A stretch of 13,933 bases of DNA from Anderseniella sp. GTDB lineage: Bacteria > Pseudomonadota > Alphaproteobacteria > Rhizobiales > Aestuariivirgaceae. This document shows positions 1-6,945 of this stretch, piece after piece (within the stretch, counting starts at the first letter, position 1; every line of letters starts with the position of its first letter). The position numbers and the translations under genes were made by a program. The notes beneath the pieces were generated by a model that was given only the letters and a program-made list of their open reading frames with translations, had not been told where the DNA came from and searched no databases. Location of the stretch: assembly GCA_013041995.1 (NCBI GenBank), contig JABDRA010000672.1, forward strand, positions 1 through 13,933, given 5' to 3'.

Positions 1-230
1 TGCGTACAGGGCATGAGCTGGACGTAGTGACAGAACTTGCCAATCCAAGGCTCGAACGGGCGATCGGGGTTATTTACCGCCCGGAAACCGAGCTTGCCAG
101 CCACTATTTCGAGGCTGTGCTGCCGAAGCAGTTTGACGAATACATCTGGATTGACAAGACAAGTGCAATCTCACCCCTGCCAAGCGGTCAAATCAAAGGT
201 GTGCCGGATACTTATCCGTTTGGAGTATGA
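1..230 (+). CDS. Erythromycin esterase family protein, C-terminal fragment (5' end outside window)
   Basis: The frame is open from base 3 to a TGA at 228-230, so this is the last 75 or so residues of a longer gene entering from the left. The segment ERAIGVIYRPETE followed by SHYF, LPKQFD and IWIDKTSAISPL is the usual C-terminal block of the erythromycin esterase (EreA/EreB-like) family. Members use a His/Glu-rich active site, and some cleave the macrolide lactone ring. Many chromosomal members have no shown link to macrolides, and the catalytic part is not visible here. The last 19 bases overlap the end of the helix-hairpin-helix gene on the other strand, so the two genes are convergent. Family assignment is fairly secure; substrate is unknown. 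Confidence 0.8.
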   Translation, partial: RTGHELDVVTELANPRLERAIGVIYRPETELASHYFEAVLPKQFDEYIWIDKTSAISPLPSGQIKGVPDTYPFGV

Positions 231-1135
231 TTTGCCTGCACCGGCGGATGTGCATGAAACTGACCGGACTCCTCTTCCCTGCCCCGGACCACTCTTAACC
301 CCCTAAGCGGGCCGAAATGTTCCGTTACCACGGTGCACTGTGCTTCCGGTTCGCTGTCGGCATGAAAATAGATCACCACCCAATCACGGGTCCTGCCCAG
401 TTCATGGGCACGCGGGGTGTTTGAATAAAGCGCGGTGAAATGCCAGTCACCGCGCTGCGTATGAAAAATCGGCAGGGACGCACCTTCATCAGAGGCGAAG
501 CGGCGCGGCTGTATCAGCGGCAGGTGTCCTGCCTCGGATTTCTCCCGGTATTCACGATCCACATCAAGCAGGTCCGCGACATCCGGCACACTGTTCGCTT
601 GTGATGTCATGCCGACCCGCCGGCGTTGCAGCAGGCTGACCAGGGCTTGCCGAATTGCCGTCACCCGCCGGACGCCAATGCCCGGGACTTCGTTCAAACG
701 CCCGTCATACGCTGCAACTTCAAGATCTTCCAGTGTCTCGATATGCAGGCGGGATTCAATGTCTGCAGCCAGTTTGGGTCCAATGCCGGGGATCGTACGA
801 AACAGCTTCACAGGATCAATCGACCCGCGCAACCGCTCGAGTTGCAACCAACGGCCGGTCTGGATCATCTCAACTATCGCTGACGCGATCGACTTGCCGA
901 TGTGTGGCAGCTCAATCAATCCTTCCACACCTTCGCTGGCAAGAATGTCACCGGCATTTCTTTGCATGGTATCCAGTGTGCCTGCCGCACGCCTGTATGC
1001 GCCAGTGCGGAAGGGGTTTGCGCCTTGTTGTTCAAGCAGGTCGGCCACGTCGCGCAATCGTGCCGCGATCCAGCGGTTCCAGCCATTTGCCGCCGTCGTT
1101 TCTCGCGGTCCTGCTTTTGTGACGAGTTGTTTCAT
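212..1135 (-). CDS. Helix-hairpin-helix protein, PolX N-terminal-like, without polymerase domain
   Basis: 307 residues. Residues about 20-170 resemble the N-terminal region of family X DNA polymerases: an 8-kDa-like helical part (LLEQQGANPFRTGAYRRAA), then HhH motifs LPHIGKSIA, IPGIGPKLA and VPGIGVRRV, which bind DNA backbone non-specifically. No nucleotidyltransferase palm and no PHP phosphoesterase domain follow. Instead there is a different C-terminal part of about 120 residues (LPIFHTQRGDWHFTALYSNT, RAHELGRTRDWVVIYF, CTVVTEHFGPLRGLRVVRGRE). I recall this arrangement as a recurring stand-alone protein annotated only as DNA-binding. A role in DNA repair is inference. The ATG at 1135 lacks a strong ribosome site, but it lies about 25 bases after the expected transcript start of the FNR-type promoter at 1166-1208, which supports this start. 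Confidence 0.8.
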   Translation of the reverse strand: MKQLVTKAGPRETTAANGWNRWIAARLRDVADLLEQQGANPFRTGAYRRAAGTLDTMQRNAGDILASEGVEGLIELPHIGKSIASAIVEMIQTGRWLQLERLRGSIDPVKLFRTIPGIGPKLAADIESRLHIETLEDLEVAAYDGRLNEVPGIGVRRVTAIRQALVSLLQRRRVGMTSQANSVPDVADLLDVDREYREKSEAGHLPLIQPRRFASDEGASLPIFHTQRGDWHFTALYSNTPRAHELGRTRDWVVIYFHADSEPEAQCTVVTEHFGPLRGLRVVRGREEESGQFHAHPPVQANHTPNG

Positions 1136-1165
1136 GTCCGGCCGGAATAGTTGTATAAGGGAACG

Positions 1166-1208
1166 ATTATCTGCACGACAGAGGCGATGCCGCGTTGATC
1201 CTCGTCAA
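1166..1208 (-). promoter_or_regulatory. FNR/FixK-type class II promoter for the HhH gene
   Basis: TTGATCCTCGTCAA at 1195-1208 fits the FNR/FixK consensus TTGAY-N4-RTCAA. Read on the minus strand, a GATAAT hexamer at 1171-1166 follows after 23 bases. That is the spacing of class II FNR promoters, where the box is centred near -41.5. The predicted start near 1160 leaves a leader of about 25 bases before the ATG at 1135. The box and its left flank (1187-1208) repeat, with one mismatch, at 1915-1936. Confidence 0.72.
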
Positions 1209-1349
1209 ACCGGTATCGGTAGTCTGCTGTGACCTGACTACCTGATCGACCACTGCTGAACTGAAGCGCCCTGGTCGGCAACTTGAGTATTGCCGGTTGG
1301 CACCTCACAACGTTCCGCCTCACAAGTGCCGTGTGCGAAGTCACAGGAA

Positions 1350-1763
1350 TTACCTGACAACAAAGACCGATGCCTTTGAATGAGCGGCGATCTTGCCGCC
1401 GTTGGAGGGCCAGACGTAGTCGACGATTGTCGGAACATGTGACGCCATAACCACCAAATCCGCCTCGATTTTACTTACTGCCTCGAGCAGGACATCATCC
1501 ACATCGGCAACAAGATCATGGCCCACAAAAGTCTTGCAGCTGGCGCTGTGGCCGTATTTCGCCGTCTGGCTTGTGGTGAATGCCTGGAGCTTTTTTTCAT
1601 ACTCCGCCGGATTGTGGGCTATACGGCTTGGCTCCTCATTGGCAACACCTACATAGCACACCGGTATGTCGTAGTGCTTTGCCAAACCAGCAGCCGCGCT
1701 CAAAGCTTTCGACAGCGATTCGAGGTGTTCAAGGTCCACCGGCACCATCATGAGTGTAAACAT
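1350..1763 (-). CDS. Universal stress protein (UspA family)
   Basis: 137 residues when started at the ATG at 1763, which has a strong ribosome site (AGGGAGAG, 1766-1773) two bases upstream of its CC spacer. The frame stays open to 1850 but the extension has no such signal. The N-terminus MFTLMMVPVDLEHLESLSKA and C-terminus VVMASH...KASVFVVR are those of single-domain UspA proteins. The nucleotide-binding motif G-x2-G-x9-G-S/T is not in canonical form: the loop reads SHVPTIVDYVWPSNGGKIAAHS. I believe this non-canonical version is common in alphaproteobacteria and probably does not bind ATP in the usual way. Usp proteins accumulate under starvation and low oxygen and aid survival. The FNR box at 1923-1936 is the nearest upstream regulatory site. 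Confidence 0.85.
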   Translation of the reverse strand: MFTLMMVPVDLEHLESLSKALSAAAGLAKHYDIPVCYVGVANEEPSRIAHNPAEYEKKLQAFTTSQTAKYGHSASCKTFVGHDLVADVDDVLLEAVSKIEADLVVMASHVPTIVDYVWPSNGGKIAAHSKASVFVVR

Positions 1764-1922
1764 GGCTCTCCCTAAAACGCTTTCTTGCATCGACTTTACA
1801 ATAGTTGCCGAATGCTGGGTCAGCGAAAACGTCCTCAATCCAAACCACACACGTCACGGTGTGGCATACCGTTATCGTCCTCTGACGAAAAATACTGGTC
1901 GCACGTTTCAAGCAATGCCGCG

Positions 1923-1936
1923 TTGATCCTGGTCAA
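1923..1936. promoter_or_regulatory. FNR/FixK box upstream of the universal stress gene
   Basis: TTGATCCTGGTCAA matches TTGAY-N4-RTCAA in both half sites. The shared flank with the 1195-1208 box lies on the left side, downstream when read toward usp, and a CGTGC stretch 18-22 bases away is also shared. This suggests leftward transcription toward usp (start 1763), giving a leader of about 125 bases. No good -10 is seen at the class II position; an AGTATT-like hexamer is a few bases further on. Rightward use cannot be excluded. Confidence 0.68.
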
Positions 1937-2129
1937 TGAAAAACTTCCTCCTTCTCCAGATCAGAGATTGATGGAAGTGTCGGGCGAGTTCGTAGATGTC
2001 TATAAAGATGTTGTCCGGAAGATCTCTGCTCTATTGGCGAAGAACGAGAAATTTCTGCATTTGGCACGTCCAGGACGCCCGATTGCACCTTCGTAAACCT
2101 TTCCTTTGGAACGCTATAAGGCACCAGAA

Positions 2130-2170
2130 TTGATCTTGATCATGGGATTGGCAGCCAGCTTTCCTATTGT
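2130..2170 (+). promoter_or_regulatory. FNR-type class II promoter for the stress/ZIP gene run
   Basis: TTGATCTTGATCAT at 2130-2143 matches TTGAT-N4-ATCAA with one mismatch at the last base. TATTGT at 2165-2170 follows 21 bases later and shares four of six bases with the -10 consensus. The predicted start near 2177 lies upstream of the ribosome site (GGAAGG) and the ATG at 2199. This geometry also argues against a start at 2106 for the downstream gene. Confidence 0.62.
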
Positions 2171-2198
2171 AGGAACAACAATTTCTGGAAGGTTACCG

Positions 2199-2756
2199 AT
2201 GTCAGATACACACACAACGACAATTCGCGAAGCAGTCGGCGTTTTTCACAATGCTGACGAGATGGAAACCGCCATCGAGGAACTGGAAGAAAGCGGGTTT
2301 GATCGAGCAGAGATCAGCTTGCTGGCAAGTCAGGATGCCGTGCGTGAGAAACTCGGCCATGCATACGCCGATGCCAAGTCACTCGAAGACAGCGCGTTGG
2401 CGCCGCGAACGGCATTTGTTTCGACTGAATCCGTTGGCGACGCCGAAGGTGCAGTGCTCGGGGGATTGATTTATGTCGGCGCACTCGTTGCAGCAGGGGC
2501 GGTTGTTGCATCCGGTGGTTCATTCGGGGCGCTGCTGGCAGCAACGGTGGCAGGCACCGCCTCAGGCGGACTTGTTGGCGGCGCTTTGGCTGCTCTGGTC
2601 GGCAAGCAACATGCTGACAGCCTTCAGGAACAGCTTGATCGCGGGGGTCTACTGGTCTGGGTGCGGACGCCCACCGAGGCTGACGAAAATCGCGCGGTGG
2701 AAATTTTGAAGCGCAACAAGGCCGATGACGTTCATCTGCACTCAATCGAAGCATGA
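2199..2756 (+). CDS. YflT/GSP17M-like general stress protein with glycine-rich membrane segment
   Basis: 185 residues from the ATG at 2199, which has GGAAGG about 7 bases upstream; the frame is open to 2106, but that start would precede the predicted promoter start. Residues 1-40 (AVGVFHNADEMETAIEELEESGFDRAEISLLA) match the start of the heat-induced stress protein YflT/GSP17M domain: a short alpha/beta unit used for element-wise 'flip' folding. Residues about 85-140 form two hydrophobic Gly/Ala-rich stretches (GAVLGGLIYVGALVAAGAVV, GALLAATVAGTASGGLVGGALAALVG) with glycine-zipper spacing, so membrane insertion is likely. The C-terminal segment (LLVWVRTPTEADENRAVEIL) resembles a second copy of the fold. 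Exact function is unknown. It heads a same-strand run behind an FNR-type promoter. Confidence 0.75.
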   Translation: MSDTHTTTIREAVGVFHNADEMETAIEELEESGFDRAEISLLASQDAVREKLGHAYADAKSLEDSALAPRTAFVSTESVGDAEGAVLGGLIYVGALVAAGAVVASGGSFGALLAATVAGTASGGLVGGALAALVGKQHADSLQEQLDRGGLLVWVRTPTEADENRAVEILKRNKADDVHLHSIEA

Positions 2757-2807
2757 TCCTTGGCTGAACAATCCGGGCAAAAAACCAAATTACTGGAGAT
2801 GAATTGA

Positions 2808-3044
2808 ATGACCGGTGAGCAGTTGAAGCAGATCGTTGGGTCTATTGATGAACAGAAACTGGCTGCGATCCTGGCATCTGGAGCAAGGATTGAGGATGTT
2901 GTTGAGGCGAAAGCATTGGCTAACGGCAAGAGCGATGTTGTGGGCCAGGGTGAACAGGTCATCCGTGGTCCCGTCAAAGAAGTTTTGATTATTTTGACCG
3001 CTGGCAAATCAGATCATGATCTGATTCCACAGCAACAGACCTGA
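2808..3044 (+). CDS. Small conserved-looking hypothetical protein (78 aa)
   Basis: Starts at an ATG with TGGAG (2794-2798) nine bases upstream and ends in TGA. It is short, acidic and helical, with no signal peptide or membrane segment. The pattern LDDE-like / AAILASGARIEDVVEAKALA / VKEVLIILTAG resembles small alphaproteobacterial proteins I have seen only as hypothetical. It lies 51 bases after the YflT-like gene and 31 bases before the next gene, so probably in the same transcript. I assign no function. Confidence 0.65.
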   Translation: MTGEQLKQIVGSIDEQKLAAILASGARIEDVVEAKALANGKSDVVGQGEQVIRGPVKEVLIILTAGKSDHDLIPQQQT

Positions 3045-3075
3045 CAACAAGTAATATGGCGGTCGAAGCCAACAT

Positions 3076-3393
3076 ATGAAAAACCATCGGTCCGAAAGCG
3101 AACTTGAGAAGGCACTTCTTGATCCAGCCGCCTCATTCAAGTCTCCAGCGGATGTGCTGAACAGTCAGAGATTCAGCCAGAGGGACAAGATCGAAATCCT
3201 GCGCCGGTGGGAATATGATGCCGTCGAGATGAGCGTCGCCGGCGAAGAAGGTATGGTCGGTCCCAATGGCGGTGATCTGCTGCAACAGATCGTAATCGCA
3301 CTGAGAGATCTGGCAGGTGACATTGATACCGATCACACACCACCGACCAAGCAAGGTGGTTTGGCTCGCTATTCGGTGAAGCCGAGAGCTTGA
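3076..3393 (+). CDS. Conserved-looking hypothetical protein (105 aa)
   Basis: Soluble protein with the central signature LEKALLDPAASFKSPADVL ... KIEILRRWEYDAVEMSVA ... LLQQIVIALRDL. I recall this pattern from small uncharacterised alphaproteobacterial proteins found near universal stress proteins and other stress genes; no activity is known to me. The first part reads as an amphipathic helix-turn unit that gives way to a Trp-containing helix. The ATG at 3076 has only a weak GAAG upstream. It sits in the plus-strand run between the other small unknown and the first ZIP gene. A regulatory or structural role in the stress response is inference from context only. Confidence 0.68.
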   Translation: MKNHRSESELEKALLDPAASFKSPADVLNSQRFSQRDKIEILRRWEYDAVEMSVAGEEGMVGPNGGDLLQQIVIALRDLAGDIDTDHTPPTKQGGLARYSVKPRA

Positions 3394-3426
3394 AACTCAA
3401 AAGTCATCTGACATTTCTGAAGGGTT

Positions 3427-4170
3427 ATGGGGGTTAGTTTTGTGAATGAACAATTCTTGTACCCGATGGCAGCCAGCCTTGTCGCCGCGCTGGTTACCAC
3501 AATCGGAATTGTGGTCGTACAACATCACGAAGACTGGGGCCGGCAGAATTCCAGTTACTTCGCCGCCTTTGCTGCCGGTGTTCTGGTCACGGTTTCATTT
3601 CTGCATCTGATCCCGAAGAGCTTCGATCTGCAACAGTCTGCTCCTGTCTATCTTCTCGTCGGCTATCTGATGATGCACATTCTCAACCGGTTCGTTACAG
3701 CCTATGTGTGCGATCGGCCTGCCAAGGCGGATTATGCAATTGGATTGGTTCCCATGCTGGGCATCGGGTTCCACTCTCTCATTGACGGCGCGGTGTATTC
3801 GATCACCTTCACCGTGCGTACATTCACAGGCGTAGCTGCCGCCATTGGGATGGTGCTCCACGAATTTCCGGAGGGTATTGTCACCTACGTCCTGCTCCTG
3901 AGAGGTGGCCTGGAAAAGTAGTGGGCATTCTGGCTGGCATTTATGGCGGCTGCGGTGTCAACCCCTCTGGGAACACTGACTTCGTACCCGTTTGTTCAAC
4001 ACGTGGATATCTCTGTGCTTGGCAGTCTGCTCAGCCTGTCAGCCGGTGCCCTGATCTACGTGGGTGCAACGCATTTATTGCCGGCGGCTGAACGCGAACC
4101 GCGCAGATATTCTCTGCTCGCACTGGCGGCCGGTATCGCAACGGCAATCGGTATCACGCTTAGCCAGTAG
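3427..4170 (+). pseudogene. ZIP-family metal transporter interrupted by an in-frame TAG
   Basis: A single frame of 248 codons is broken by one TAG at 3919-3921 (codon 165). Before it are several membrane helices with ZIP metal-site motifs HSLIDG (His116) and HEFPEG (His145). After it the same frame continues WAFWLAFMAAAVSTPLGTL...LSAGALIYVGATHLLP, which is the ordinary C-terminal half of a ZIP transporter, to TAG at 4168-4170. No frameshift is needed. ZIP proteins move Zn2+ or other divalent metals into the cytoplasm and need about eight helices, so the truncated product should be inactive. The true start may be the GTG at 3442, preceded by GGGGG at a good distance; the ATG at 3427 has AAGGG only two bases away. 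A base error, recent mutation or readthrough would all fit. Confidence 0.8.
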
Positions 4171-4185
4171 AAGGTTAAAAAAACC

Positions 4186-4221
4186 ATGCAAACAAGACCA
4201 TTTGTCAGCGTGCGCAGATGA
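4186..4221 (+). CDS. Possible 11-codon leader peptide coupled to the second ZIP gene
   Basis: ATG at 4186 opens the peptide MQTRPFVSVRR, whose TGA (4219-4221) overlaps the ATG of the ZIP gene at 4218 in an ATGA arrangement. A purine-rich GAAGG lies at 4170-4174, about 11 bases before its start. The ZIP start itself has no ribosome site of its own, which makes translational coupling through this short ORF plausible. Expression is unproven. Confidence 0.4.
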   Translation: MQTRPFVSVRR

Positions 4222-4991
4222 ACGTGATTGCCTTGGGATTCCTGGGCAGCCTTGCTGCCGGATTGATGACCGCAGCAGGAGCATTGCCAATTCTGGTGGG
4301 CAGGACCGTCACACGCCGTATTAATGATGTTCTGCTGGGGTTTGCAGCAGGAGTTATGCTCTCTGCCTCGTTCTTCTCCCTGATCATCCCAAGTCTTGAA
4401 ATTTCTGCCACGCAGTATGGCAAGGGCATCTTCCCGGCTCTCATTGCCATGGGGGGAATCATATTGGGAGCCGCAGCCATTTACCTTTTGGACGAGAGGG
4501 TTCCCCATCGACACTTCATCAAGGGCTATGAAGGCCCAAAAGCTGAATCTATCAGAAAAATCTGGTTGTTTGTCATTGCTATCACCTTGCACAATGTCCC
4601 CGAAGGCCTGGCCGTCGGTATCGGCTTTGGTGGTGGCGACATAAGTGCAGCAACGACTCTGGCTCTTGGCATCGGGCTCCAAAATGCACCGGAAGGGCTG
4701 GCAGTTGCACTGGCTCTTCAGTCGGAAGGTTATAGCAAGACCTATGCCTTTATGGTGGCTTCCCTCACCGGCCTGGTGGAGCCTGTGGCAGGATTGGCAG
4801 GCGTCATCGCCGTAAGTGCATCGCAGTTCCTCTTGCCCTGGGGCCTGACTTTCGCTGCCGGAGCAATGATCTACGTGATCAGCAATGAAATCATTCCTGA
4901 AACACATCGCCACGGCCACCACAAAGCCGCTACCGCGGGGCTTGTTATCGGAGTGGTTGTCATGATGTTTCTGGATGTCGTGTTCGGCTAG
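4218..4991 (+). CDS. ZIP-family divalent metal transporter (GufA/ZupT-like)
   Basis: 257 residues with about eight hydrophobic helices. The two metal-site motifs are intact: HNVPEG (His125) in the fourth helix region and QNAPEG (Gln155) in the fifth. The N-terminal AAGLMTAAGALPILVG and FAAGVMLSASFFSLIIP are typical of the GufA branch. It should import Zn2+ or a related cation across the inner membrane. No upstream in-frame ATG exists before a stop at 4176-4178, so 4218 is the start despite lacking a ribosome site; it overlaps the stop of a short leader ORF. It follows the broken ZIP gene by 47 bases, is of a different subfamily, and could cover for its loss. Its stop lies 11 bases from the end of the convergent MacB permease gene. 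Confidence 0.9.
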   Translation: MNVIALGFLGSLAAGLMTAAGALPILVGRTVTRRINDVLLGFAAGVMLSASFFSLIIPSLEISATQYGKGIFPALIAMGGIILGAAAIYLLDERVPHRHFIKGYEGPKAESIRKIWLFVIAITLHNVPEGLAVGIGFGGGDISAATTLALGIGLQNAPEGLAVALALQSEGYSKTYAFMVASLTGLVEPVAGLAGVIAVSASQFLLPWGLTFAAGAMIYVISNEIIPETHRHGHHKAATAGLVIGVVVMMFLDVVFG

Positions 4992-5002
4992 AACTGTTTG
5001 CC

Positions 5003-6211
5003 CTACTCATGACGCAGTGCTTCAATCGGATTCAGACGCGCTGCCCTTCGTGCAGGAAAGTACCCAAAGATGACCCCGACAAGCGCGGAAAATACAAAAG
5101 CGATCATGACGATGTTGGGTTCAAAAATGAACGGTACCTTGAGGATGTTTGCAGCAAACCCCGCAAGCCCCAGTCCAAGTGCAATGCCGATCAGACCACC
5201 AATCAAGGACAGTACAACCGCTTCCACAAGGAATTGCATCAGCACCTGACTTTCTTGTGCGCCGACCGCCAGGCGAATGCCAATTTCCCGCGTCCGTTCA
5301 GTCACCGACACCAGCATGATGTTCATGATGCCGATGCCGCCCACAAGCAGGCTGACAGCGGCGACAGCACCTAACAACCCAGTCAGAATACGGGTCGTCC
5401 CGGACATCATGTTGGCGATTTCAGTCATGTCACGCACATTGAAATCGTCGTCTTCAAGGGGTGATATTCGGCGCAATTCACGCATCAGCAAGGTTACATC
5501 CCGGCGAACTTTCGCTGTCGAAACTCCATCACGCGCTGATACATAAATGGTTTGAATATCCTGATTGCCAAGAAATCGGCGCTGAACGGATCGGATCGGC
5601 ATGACGACTATATCATCCTGATCCTGACCAAAGCTGGACTGTCCTTTGGTTGCCAGTAAACCAATGACCTCGCAAGATACCTTTTTCAGGCGAATCTTGG
5701 AGCCAATCGGATCAGCGTTGCCGAATAGTTCCGAGCGAACAGTCTCACCAATAATACAAACCGCCTTGCCGGATCTCAATTCTGACTCGAAGAACCGGCG
5801 TCCAGATGCAAAACGCCATTCTTGCGCGAGGAAATACTCGTTAGTACTCCCCGTGATGGTGGTATTCCAGTTCTCGTTACCATAGATGGAAGTAGAAGCC
5901 GCCCGCGAGACCGGCGCTATGGTTTTGACGCCATTGATCTGCTGGCGCAGCGCAACTAGATCGCGGGCGTCAAAATTTGCTGCGGACGTTCTGGCGCCGC
6001 CAGGGCCGAAGCCCTGGCCGGGGCGGACAAACAGAAGGTTGCTGCCAAGCTTGGCAATATCCTGCGTGACCTGGGCCGTAGTACCACCTCCAACGGTGAC
6101 CATCGTGATGACTGCGGCAACGCCAATAACGATACCAAGAACCGTCAAAAATGATCTGAGCGCGTTGCGAAAAATTGCCAGAAGAGCAAGCTTGACGGTT
6201 TCCCAGATCAT
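5003..6211 (-). CDS. macB: MacB-type ABC transporter permease
   Basis: 402 residues with the MacB/FtsX membrane topology: one N-terminal helix (FRNALRSFLTVLGIVIGVAAVI), a periplasmic domain of roughly 230 residues, and three C-terminal helices ending in the typical FGYFPARRAARLNPIEALRHE. The segment LLVGGIGIMNIMLVSVTERTREIGIRLAVGA is a strong MacB-family signature. In this class the permease does not form a channel but transmits ATP-driven motion to a periplasmic adaptor and an outer-membrane TolC-like duct. In E. coli ATPase and permease are fused; here they are separate genes. The ATG at 6211 overlaps the TGA of the ATPase gene by one base, so translation is coupled. The substrate (macrolide, peptide or lipid-like) cannot be read from sequence. 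Confidence 0.9.
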   Translation of the reverse strand: MIWETVKLALLAIFRNALRSFLTVLGIVIGVAAVITMVTVGGGTTAQVTQDIAKLGSNLLFVRPGQGFGPGGARTSAANFDARDLVALRQQINGVKTIAPVSRAASTSIYGNENWNTTITGSTNEYFLAQEWRFASGRRFFESELRSGKAVCIIGETVRSELFGNADPIGSKIRLKKVSCEVIGLLATKGQSSFGQDQDDIVVMPIRSVQRRFLGNQDIQTIYVSARDGVSTAKVRRDVTLLMRELRRISPLEDDDFNVRDMTEIANMMSGTTRILTGLLGAVAAVSLLVGGIGIMNIMLVSVTERTREIGIRLAVGAQESQVLMQFLVEAVVLSLIGGLIGIALGLGLAGFAANILKVPFIFEPNIVMIAFVFSALVGVIFGYFPARRAARLNPIEALRHE

Positions 6212-6945
6212 CAGGCAGCTTCCTTCGTCCGGCCATCGGAGGCAATCTTGCCATCGACAAACAGGATGGTGCGGTCGGCGTAGTCAGCCATCTCGCGTTC
6301 GTGGGTCACCATGATGATGGTGATACCTTCATCCTTGTTGAGACTGGTCAGCAATTCCATGATTTCGCGGCTGCGGCTGGTATCGAGATTACCGGTGGGC
6401 TCATCGGCCAGAAGCACATCGGGTTGACTTGCAATGGCGCGTGCTATGGCGGCACGCTGTTGCTCACCACCCGATAGTTCACCGGGACTGTGACTTTCCC
6501 TGCCTGCAAGACCCACTTTCTTGAGTGCATCAAGTGCCAGAGCGCGACGCTCAGCTTGTCGCATACCGCGATAGATCAATGGAAGCTCCACATTCTCCAG
6601 TGCCGACGTTCGCGGAAGAAGGTTGAAACCCTGGAAAACAAAACCCAGAAAATTACGCCTTAACAGCGCCCGCTGGTCCTGGTTGAGTCCGCCAACTTCC
6701 ACACCCTTGAACAGATACTGACCACTTGAAGGGGTGTCCAGACAACCCAGCATGTTCATTGCAGTCGATTTGCCGGAACCGCTGGGCCCCATGATGGCAA
6801 CAAACTCACTTTGGTCGATACGCAGGTCAACGCCAGCCAGAGCATGTACAGCGGCCGGGCCTGAGCCATAGACCTTTGTGATGCCCTTAAGCTCCATCAA
6901 CGGTGTTGAAGCGGCATGCGTTTGATTTCCAACCGGTGCGGCCAT
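6211..6945 (-). CDS. MacB/LolD-type ABC transporter ATP-binding protein
   Basis: 244 residues with all ABC ATPase motifs in order: Walker A GPSGSGKST (53-61), Q-loop FVFQGFNLLP, signature LSGGEQQR (one change from the common LSGGQQQR), Walker B VLLADEPTGNLD, and the H-loop His in MVTHE. The spacing and the phrase DEPTGNLDTSRSREIM place it in the MacB/LolD/FtsE branch. It energises the adjacent permease. The ATG directly follows the TAG of the adaptor gene without a gap, and its stop overlaps the permease start, so the three genes form one tightly packed operon. The first 16 residues are a loose extension before the conserved MELKGITKVYG. Confidence 0.93.
   Translation of the reverse strand: MAAPVGNQTHAASTPLMELKGITKVYGSGPAAVHALAGVDLRIDQSEFVAIMGPSGSGKSTAMNMLGCLDTPSSGQYLFKGVEVGGLNQDQRALLRRNFLGFVFQGFNLLPRTSALENVELPLIYRGMRQAERRALALDALKKVGLAGRESHSPGELSGGEQQRAAIARAIASQPDVLLADEPTGNLDTSRSREIMELLTSLNKDEGITIIMVTHEREMADYADRTILFVDGKIASDGRTKEAA

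Larger units (their letters stand above)
1764..2198. other. 435-base gene-poor region between usp and the stress operon
   Basis: It holds two FNR-type boxes (1923-1936 and 2130-2143). It also holds a possible 41-codon plus-strand ORF at 1971-2096 (MEVSGEFVDVYKDVVRKISALL...), which I do not recognise. That ORF has no clear ribosome site and could be a chance frame, a gene remnant or a small protein. No RNA gene or strong terminator was seen. Confidence 0.5.

Noticed and set aside
609..1232. 207-aa plus-strand frame opposite the HhH gene
   Set aside because: Antisense shadow of a gene with clear HhH motifs; Arg/Ser-rich without a fold pattern.
1276..1295. CGGCAA / TTGCCG hairpin downstream of the universal stress gene
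   Set aside because: Only six strong pairs and no T-run on the minus strand, so a terminator call is not supported.
3323..3336. TTGATACCGATCAC, one mismatch from an FNR box, ahead of the first ZIP gene
   Set aside because: It lies inside the coding sequence of the 105-aa protein, and codon content explains it; a chance match is more likely, though an internal promoter is not excluded.
4056..4922. 288-aa minus-strand frame opposite the second ZIP gene
   Set aside because: Antisense to an intact ZIP transporter; sequence is Gln/Ser/His-rich without membrane or domain pattern.
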